A DNA stretch of 8,937 nucleotides. Source: an uncultured Eubacteriales bacterium (GTDB lineage: Bacteria; Bacillota; Clostridia; Christensenellales; Aristaeellaceae). This document shows, in pieces, positions 1-7,700 of this stretch. The notes below the pieces were generated by a model. It worked only from the letters and a program-made list of their open reading frames with translations. It made no database searches and was not told where the DNA came from. Both the position numbers and the translations under genes were made by a program. How positions within the stretch are numbered: the stretch's first letter is position 1; each line of letters starts with the position of its first letter. The stretch is taken from contig CALVPU010000163.1 of the NCBI GenBank assembly GCA_944353735.1, positions 1 through 8,937 of the forward strand. The letters run 5' to 3'.

Positions 1-1576
1 GACGTCGGGTTCGAAGGTGAACATCCACTTCGTTGCCGGCGACTGGGCATTCGTCAGCCAGAACGGCAACTACGGCTACTGCGCGAGCGCGTGCGTGACG
101 GAAGGCTCCGCGCCGACCGCGACGCCGGACCCGACGCTGCCGGTGTCGATTCCCGGCATCGTCGTCACCGAGACGCTCGACGTCTATGAACAGCCGTCGA
201 CCTCCGCGAACAAGCTCGGCACGATCCTCTACGGCACGATCGTCAACGTCATGGGCATCTCCGGCGACTGGGCGTACATCGAGCTCAACGGGCACTATGG
301 CTTCTGCGCGGTCGCGGCGCTGATGCCCTACGGCGGCACGATCCCGACTCCGACTCCGAGCCAGACGCCCGGCGGGACGACGCCCGGCGAGGGCTATTAT
401 TGGGAGACCTTCTCGGCGACGGTCATCGCCAGCGGCGTCAAGTTCTACGCCAGCGACTCGACCAGCGCCGCGAGCGTCGACGTGCCCCTGGGCACGAACG
501 TCACCGTCGGCGCGTACAACACCCAGTGGGCGTACGTGGACATCAGCGGCGTGAAGGGCTTCATCCAGATCTCCGGCCTCAGCCGCGGCGAGTACGGCGA
601 GCTCAAGAGCGGCAGCTCCGGCAGCGCGGTGCAGTCGCTGGAGACGGCGCTGTTGATGCTCGGCTACCTCGACTCCAACCCCGGCACGAGCTACACCTCC
701 TACACCGAGGCGGCGGTGCGCCTGTTCCAGCAGGCGTGCGGCATGAGCCAGACCGGCATCGCCGATCAGGCGACCCAGCGCGTGCTCTACGGCGGACACG
801 CCCCGTCGTCCGACCTGCTGAACCACACCTATTCCAGCGGTGACAGCGGCACGAACGTCGGCCGCATCCAGCTGCGCCTGCTCGCGCTCGGCTACCTGAG
901 CAAGACTGCCAGCGTCGACGGCGATTACGGCACCAACACCGCCAACGCGGTGCGCCTCTTCCAGCAGGCGAACGGCCTGACCGTCAACGGCTCGGTCAAT
1001 TCCAGCACGCTGCGGCTGCTCTATTCGCCCAGCGCGGCGCCGCTGCCCGACGGGCAGATGCCCGCGGATCAGGGCGGCACGGGCGGCGGCGGCAAGGAGC
1101 CGGACGGCACCGGTCAGTCGAACAACTCCACCACGATGGTCGACGGCCTCAAGTCCACCACCAGCAGCTATTCCTCGAGCATGAGCGACGCGGAGAAGTA
1201 CGAGTACGTGATCTACGTGGCGCAGAACCAGCTCGGCAAGCCCTACGTCTACGGCGCGACGGGCACCAGCTCCTACGACTGCTCCGGCCTGACCTACTAC
1301 TCGTTCCGCCAGATCGGCGTGACGCTGCCGCGCACGGCGCAGAGTCAGGGCTATGACGACGACTTCCGTCAGGTCAGCAGCGTCTCCGACCTCCAGCGCG
1401 GCGACCTCGTGTTCTTCAACACGGTCTCCGACAGCGACCAGTGCGACCACACCGGCATCTATCTGGGCGACGGCTGGTTCATCCACGCCTCCTCCGGAAG
1501 CGGTCGCGTCGTCGTCAGCACGCTGGCGTCGGGCTACTACAACCGCGTCTTCTCCTGGGGACGCAGGGTGCTCTGA
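1..1576 (+). CDS. Secreted SH3b / PG-binding / NlpC-P60 peptidoglycan endopeptidase (5' partial)
   Basis: Probable cell-wall hydrolase that cuts peptide stems of peptidoglycan outside the cell. The frame is already open at base 2, and the first residues are the middle of an SH3b domain, so the true start and signal peptide lie upstream; the GTG at 17 is internal. Domain order, numbered from that GTG: end of one SH3b (to about 30), SH3b at about 47-105, SH3b at about 130-191, two PG_binding_1-like repeats (about 195-262 and 270-340, each with an AVRLFQQA motif), a Gly/Ser/Pro linker, and a C-terminal NlpC/P60 domain (about 391-519). The catalytic Cys is in YDCSGLT (C422, base 1280), with His in DHTGIYLG (H478) and His in FIHASS (H490), the usual Cys-His-His set. 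Pro/Thr linkers separate the SH3b domains. The domain ends at a TGA at 1574 and is followed by a terminator. The domain family is secure; the exact bond cut is not readable from sequence. Confidence 0.93.
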   Translation, partial: TSGSKVNIHFVAGDWAFVSQNGNYGYCASACVTEGSAPTATPDPTLPVSIPGIVVTETLDVYEQPSTSANKLGTILYGTIVNVMGISGDWAYIELNGHYGFCAVAALMPYGGTIPTPTPSQTPGGTTPGEGYYWETFSATVIASGVKFYASDSTSAASVDVPLGTNVTVGAYNTQWAYVDISGVKGFIQISGLSRGEYGELKSGSSGSAVQSLETALLMLGYLDSNPGTSYTSYTEAAVRLFQQACGMSQTGIADQATQRVLYGGHAPSSDLLNHTYSSGDSGTNVGRIQLRLLALGYLSKTASVDGDYGTNTANAVRLFQQANGLTVNGSVNSSTLRLLYSPSAAPLPDGQMPADQGGTGGGGKEPDGTGQSNNSTTMVDGLKSTTSSYSSSMSDAEKYEYVIYVAQNQLGKPYVYGATGTSSYDCSGLTYYSFRQIGVTLPRTAQSQGYDDDFRQVSSVSDLQRGDLVFFNTVSDSDQCDHTGIYLGDGWFIHASSGSGRVVVSTLASGYYNRVFSWGRRVL

Positions 1577-1608
1577 TTTCAGACCGATACTTTCATCTTC
1601 TTCCCCTT

Positions 1609-1643
1609 GGCGGGGCGCTCCGCATGAGCGCCCCGCCCCTTTT
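1609..1643 (+). terminator. Rho-independent terminator of the hydrolase gene
   Basis: A perfect 12-bp GC-rich stem (GGCGGGGCGCTC at 1609-1620 pairing with 1626-1637) closes a 5-base CGCAT loop and is followed by CCTTTT (1638-1643). It lies 33 bases after the hydrolase stop codon. The T run is short (four), so some read-through is possible, but the separate promoter downstream supports two transcription units. Confidence 0.85.
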
Positions 1644-1706
1644 GTCCGCCGCGGCGCGCGTGAATATGACATTTTCTTGGAAAGTATTAAACTTCCCGGC
1701 AACCGC

Positions 1707-1735
1707 TGGACAAAAGTTAGGCAGCTAATTATAAT
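1707..1735 (+). promoter_or_regulatory. SigA-type promoter of the giant RND gene
   Basis: The -35 box TGGACA (1707-1712, five of six to consensus) and a perfect -10 box TATAAT (1730-1735) are separated by exactly 17 bases. The predicted start of transcription is near 1742, giving a leader of about 34 bases before the ATG at 1776. The surrounding AT-rich stretch stands out against the very GC-rich genes. No clear operator or riboswitch is visible in the short leader. Confidence 0.85.
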
Positions 1736-1764
1736 GGTGTCAAGGGATTTTTCGGTTCCTGGAC

Positions 1765-1770
1765 GGAGGT
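1765..1770 (+). promoter_or_regulatory. Ribosome binding site fixing the ATG at 1776
   Basis: GGAGGT lies with six bases between GGAGG and the ATG at 1776, an ideal Bacillota spacing. It selects this start for the long RND frame, which then begins with a short positively charged stretch and the first membrane segment, as expected for the family. Confidence 0.9.
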
Positions 1771-1775
1771 TGCCT

Positions 1776-4700
1776 ATGCTCGGAAAGTACAGCGTCAAAA
1801 AGCCCTATACCGTCGTCGTCGGCGTGATTTTGGTCATCGTACTGGGCGTGATTTCATTTACCAACATGACCACGGATCTGCTGCCGAACATGGATTTTCC
1901 CTACGTCATCGTCTATACCACCTACGTCGGCGCCACGCCCGAGCAGGTGGAGAACGAGGTCACGCGCCCGATGGAGTCCGCCTTCGCCACGTTGACCGAC
2001 ATCGACCAGATCAATTCCACCTCCAGTGACAACCTCTCGCTGGTCATCCTGCAGTTTAACGATACCGCCGACATGAACACCGCGCTGATCGAGATCAACT
2101 CCGAGATCAGCGCCCTTTCTGCAACGTGGAGCGATTCCATCGGCGCCCCGGCGATCATGAAGATCAACCCCAACATGCTGCCGGTGTCGATCCTGTCCGT
2201 GGCGCGCGACGACATGGACCTGATCGAGCTGTCCGACTATGTGGAACAGACGCTGATTCCCGCGTTCGAGTCGGTCAACGGCGTGGCGTCGGTCACCGCC
2301 TCCGGCGCGATCACGCAGGAGGTCGACGTCACCATCGAGCAGGACCGCATCGACGTGCTCAACAACGCCATCCTCCGCGACGTCGACGCCCAGCTCGCCG
2401 ACGTGGAGCAGCAGCTCGACGACGCGCAGGCGCAGCTCAACGACGGTCGCAGCCAGCTGGCGCGCATGCGCTCGAGCACGCTCGCCCAGCTCGACGACGC
2501 CCTCGAACAGCTCGAAGGCGGCGAGGAGCAGCTCGGCACCGCCATCGAGACGCTCACCGCGCAGCGCGGCGAACTGCAAACGCAGCTCGACGAGGTGAAC
2601 GCCGCCGTCTCCCAGCTGGAAATGCTCACCAACCTTACCGATGAACAGCGCGCGCTGCTGGTGGAGCTGGAAACGCAGCTCGCCAACCTCCGCGCCCAGC
2701 GCGACGCGCTCGAGGACCAGCTCGACGCCATCGAGTCCGGCGAGGGCGACCCGACGCTGCAGGCGCAGCGCGACGAGGCGCAGGCGCGCCGCGACGAGCT
2801 CGCTGCCGAGCGCGCGCGCTACGAGGCGTACATCGACGACCTCACCGAGGGCGACGCCGGCGCGCTGGCGGCAGAGATCGCCGAGATCGACGCGCAGCTT
2901 GCCGGCATGGACGAGGCGATCGCCGAGACCCAGCGCGAGCTCTCCGCCAAGACCGACGCCCGCGACGCCACGCAGGCGCACATCGACGAGCTCCGCGAGG
3001 AGATCGCCGCGCTCGGCGGCGCGACCGCCACTCCGAGCCTTGCCCCCACGACCACGCCGACCACCGGCGCGACGAACACGCCCGAAACGACGCCGACCAC
3101 TGGCGCAACGAACACGCCCGAAACGACGCCGACGAGCGGCGCGACGGATGCGCCCGAAACCACGCCGACGAGCGGTGCGACGGATGCGCCCGAAACCACG
3201 CCGACGAGCGGCGCGACGGATGCGCCCGAAACGACGCCGACGAGCGGTGCGACGGATGCGCCCGAAACGACGCCGACGAGCGGCGCGACAAACACGCCCG
3301 AGTCCACCGCGACGGATGCGCTGGAAACCACGGAGACCGCTGGCGCATCTGCGACTTATGGCGCGACCGCCACCGCGACGGATGGCGCATCTGCGACTTA
3401 TGGCGCGACCGCTACCGTGACGGCTGGCGCATCTGCGACTTATGGTGTGACCGCCACCGCGACGGATGATGCTTCTGTAACTTATGGCGCGACCGCTATC
3501 GCGACGGATGGCGCATCTGCGACGAATGGCGCGACCGCCGGTGCGGACGACAGCGCTGCGCTGTGGCTGCGCAATGCCCTGCCGGTGCCGGGCGTGTCGA
3601 TCGACCCGGACAGCGGCGCGATCTCGGTGACGAATCCGGAGACGGGGGAGATCACCGTTATTCCGTCGTACACGGACATGATCGCCGCTGCGGCGACCAC
3701 TTCCGCCTTCGGCGCGTCCGACGCGGCCCCTGCCGCTGATGAAGGCGCCGCGGCGACCACCTCCGGCGAAAACGCCGCCAGCGCCGCGGCGACTGAATCC
3801 ACCGCCGGCAGTGCGGTATCCGCTTCCAGAGAAAGCGCCGCCAACGCCGCGGCGACCGTCTCCGGCGAAAGCGCCGCCAACGCTGCGGCGACTGAATCCG
3901 ATGAAAGCGCCAGGGCGACCGCCTCCGGCGGAGGCGCCGCCGCCGAAGTCGCGCCCATGGGGCTGGAGCTGGGGCTGTTCCGCCCGGCGTCCGCCGAGGG
4001 CGCGTCGCTCGAGCAGCTGCGCGCGGAGCTGGCGCTGGCGGAGGCGCAGCTGTCCGAACTGGACGCCGCCATCGCCGAGACGCAGGCGCGCGCCGCGCAG
4101 CTCGACGCCGACCGCGCGGGGCTCGCCGCCCAGCGCGAGGACAAGCAGCAGGCGCTCGACGCCATCACCGGCGGCGGCGACGTGACCTCGCGCATCGAGG
4201 CGGCGCAGCGCGAGATCGCCGCGCTGGACATCCGCATCGCCGCGGTGGACGCGGAGATCAAGTGGCTGGACGGCATGCTCTCCGGCGACCCCGACCGCAT
4301 TCAGGCGATCCGCGACGGCATCGCCAAGTTCGACGAGGCCATCGAGGTCATCGTCAATTCCGACGCCTACAAGGCGTTGCAGCTCGCCACCGACGAGGAC
4401 GAGCTCAACGCCCAGTACGCCGCCGCCGTGCAGGGACAGGCGCAGCTCGAGGCGGGCATCGAGCAGGTCGACGGCATGCTCGAAAAGCTCAATCAGGGCG
4501 TCATTCCCGGCGGCATCGTGCCGGGACTGGACGAGGACACCGACCTCGCCAGCGCGCGCGAGCAGATCGAGGCCGGGCGCAGTCAGGCGCTTTCCGCCTT
4601 TGCCGACGCCGAAGCCCAGCTCGACGCCGCGGCGGCGCAGCTCGCCGAGGGCCGCGCCGAGTTCGAGGAGCAGCGCGACGAGGCGCTGGAGAACGCCGGC

Positions 4701-7700
4701 ATCGACGGCATCATCACGCTGGAGACCGTCGCCGGCCTCGTCGGCGCGCAGAACATGTCCATGCCCGCAGGCTATGTCTACGACCTCGCCGACGACGAAT
4801 ACCTCGTGCGCGTGGGCGACGAGTTCGCGTCCATCGACGAGATGCGGCAGGTGAAGCTGTTCTCGCTGGGGCTGGATTCGGTCGACGACGTGCGCCTCAG
4901 CGATGTCGCCAGCGTCGAGATCGCCGACGACAGCGCCGAATCGTTCACCAAGGTCGACGGTCAGGACGGCATCCTGCTGTCCATCGAAAAGCAGTCCACC
5001 TTCTCCACCACCGACGTCGCCGAGCGCGTGCTGGCGCGCAGCGACGAGCTCACGGGCGCGGACCCGGCGCTGCATCTGGTGGAAATGTTCGATCAGGGCG
5101 AGTACATCAACGTCATCATCGATTCCGTCATCGAGAACCTGCTCTGGGGCGCGGGGCTGGCGATTCTGGTGCTGCTGGTGTTCCTGCTCGACTGGCGCCC
5201 GACGGTCATCATCGCCTTCTCGATTCCGCTGAGCGTGGTCATCGCCTTCGTGTGCATGTACTTCACCGGCATCACGCTCAACGTGCTGTCGCTGTCCGGA
5301 CTGGCGCTGGGCATCGGCATGCTGGTGGACAACTCCATCGTCTCCATCGACAACATCTACCGCCTGCACGACGAGGAGAAGCTGCCGATCCTGCGCTCCT
5401 GCGTGCAGGGCGTGAACACCATCTCCGGCGCGCTGACCTCCTCGACGCTGACGACGATCAGCGTGTTCCTGCCGGTGGTGTTCGTCACCGGGCTTGCCCA
5501 CGACCTGTTCACCGACATCGGCCTGACGATCACCTATTCGCTGGTGGCGAGCCTGCTGGTGGCGATGACGCTGGTGCCGTCGATGGCGGCGGCGCTGCTC
5601 AAGCGCTCGCGCAAGCCGGTCAAGAACCATTTCGGCGCGTTCCAGAAGTTCTACGTGCGCACGCTGCGCGGAGCGCTGCGCTTTAAGCCGCTGGTGCTGC
5701 TGCTGGCGGTGGCGCTGCTGGCGGTCACGGTGCTGCAGGTGCCGAAGATGAGCATGTCGTTCATGCCGGAGGTCAACTCCACGCAGATGACCGCCTCGCT
5801 CGCGCTCGACCCCGAGGGCGACCTCGACGCGCAGCGCGATCAGGCCGTCGAGCTGATGGAGCGCATCATGGCGATCGACGGCGTGGCGACCGTGGGCCTG
5901 ACCGGCGGCACCGGCGCGCTGGCAATGATGTCCGGCGGCGGCGGAGACCTGACGTACTACATCATCGTGGACAGCGCCGCGGGCCGCGCGAACGTCGATA
6001 TCGGCCGCGACATCTCCGCGCAGGCGGAGGAAATGGGCATGGAGCTGGGCGTGCAGACCAGCACGATGGACATCTCCATGCTCACCGGCACCGGCGTGTC
6101 CGTGGACATCATCGGCGACGACGTCGCCACGCTGCGGCAGATCGCCGGCGAGGTGGCGCAGATCATTGCCGGCGTCGAGGGCACCGCCGAGATCGACGAC
6201 GGCCTCGAGGCGTCCGTGCCGGAGATCAGCATCACCGTCGACAAGGAGCGGGCGACCGACTACAACCTCACCGTCGGTCAGGTGCTGCAGTTCGTCGCCA
6301 CCAAGCTCGCCGGCAAGACCGAGATCACCGAGGCGGAGCTCAACGGCAAGAACATGGCGGTGTACGTCCTCGACGGGCGCAACGCCGACATCACGCCGGA
6401 CACGCTGGCGGACCTGGAGATCGAGGCGCAGACCACCGACGGCAGCGAGCTGGTGCGGCTGGGCGACATCGCCCAGATCGAGCGCACGCAGAGCCTCTCC
6501 AGCATCAACCGCCGCAGCCAGCAGCGCCTGCTCTCGGTGACGTTCGACGCCGCCGACGGCTACGCGCTCAGCCACGTCAGCGACGACGTCGAGGCGGCGC
6601 TGGCGGAATATCAGCCGCCCGAGGGCTACACCGTGTCGCTCTCCGGCGAAAACGAAACCGTCAACGAGATCATGGGCGACATGGTGTTCATGATGGCGGT
6701 GGCGCTGGTGCTGATCTTCCTGATCATGGTGGCGCAGTTCCAGTCGTTCAAGTCGCCGTTCATCGTGCTGTTCACCATTCCGCTGGCGTTTACCGGCGGC
6801 CTGATCGCCCTGCTGCTCACGGGCATGGACCTCTCCATCGTGGCGATGGTCGGCTTCCTGGTGCTGATGGGCGTCGTGGTCAACAACGGCATCGTGTTCG
6901 TCGATTCCGTCAACCAGATGCGCATCGCCGGCATGAACAAGCGCGAGGCGCTGCTCGAGACCGGTCGCGTGCGCCTGCGCCCGATTCTGATGACCGCCAT
7001 CACCACCATCCTCGGCATGCTCACGCTGGCGCTGGGCGTCGGCATGGGCTCGGAGATGATGCAGCCCATGGCGGTGGTCACCATCGGCGGCCTGACCTAC
7101 GCCACGTTCATGACGCTGTTCATCGTGCCGGTGCTGTACGACATGTTCAACGGCGAGAAGATGTCCGCCCGCGAGATCCAGATGGCGCGCGAGGCGGCGG
7201 GCCTGAACGACCCCGACCAGCTCGACGAGCCCGATCCGGACGATCCCGGCGACAAGCCCCGCGGCAAGCGGCGGAAGCGCGGCAAGTCCGACGGCGACGC
7301 CCCGCAGGCGCCCGACGGCGTCCCGCAGGGCCCGGCGGGCGGCCCCGGAGGCGGAAATGCCCCGGGCGGAAACGCCCCGAATGCAAGCGCCCCGAATGAG
7401 AGTGCCCCGAGCGGAAACAACCCGAAAGCAGGCGCTCCGGACGGGAATGGAGATACTCCCGGCAGAGCGGGCGGAAACGCGAACCATTCTGTGCCCACCG
7501 GCGCGAACGCCTGCCGGAACGACGCCGCGGTATCTTCCGCCGGCGCGAGCGCCGCAAGGTGCGCAAGCGCGGCGGGTACAACCGGCGCGGCGAATGGAAC
7601 GGAGAACGGTGCGGCAGGCGCAACCGGCGCGGCGAATGGAACGGAGAACGGCGCGGCGGGCACAACCGGCGCGGCGAATGGAACGGAGAACGGTGCGGTG

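Noticed and set aside
1679..1696. Imperfect palindrome GGAAAGTATTAAACTTCC upstream of the promoter as an operator
   Set aside because: It pairs only with a bulge (GGA-A-AGT against ACTTCC), lies ten bases upstream of the -35 box, and no regulator gene is in the window. Too weak to annotate.
4262..5686. + frame open for 474 codons inside the RND gene
   Set aside because: Arg/Ala/His-rich product in a shifted frame over conserved RND porter and membrane segments; a GC-rich shadow frame.
7360..7580. Frameshift or gene boundary separating the RND pump from the repeat tail
   Set aside because: The frame is the same before and after, no stop occurs, and I see no ribosome site followed by a start codon that would begin a new gene.
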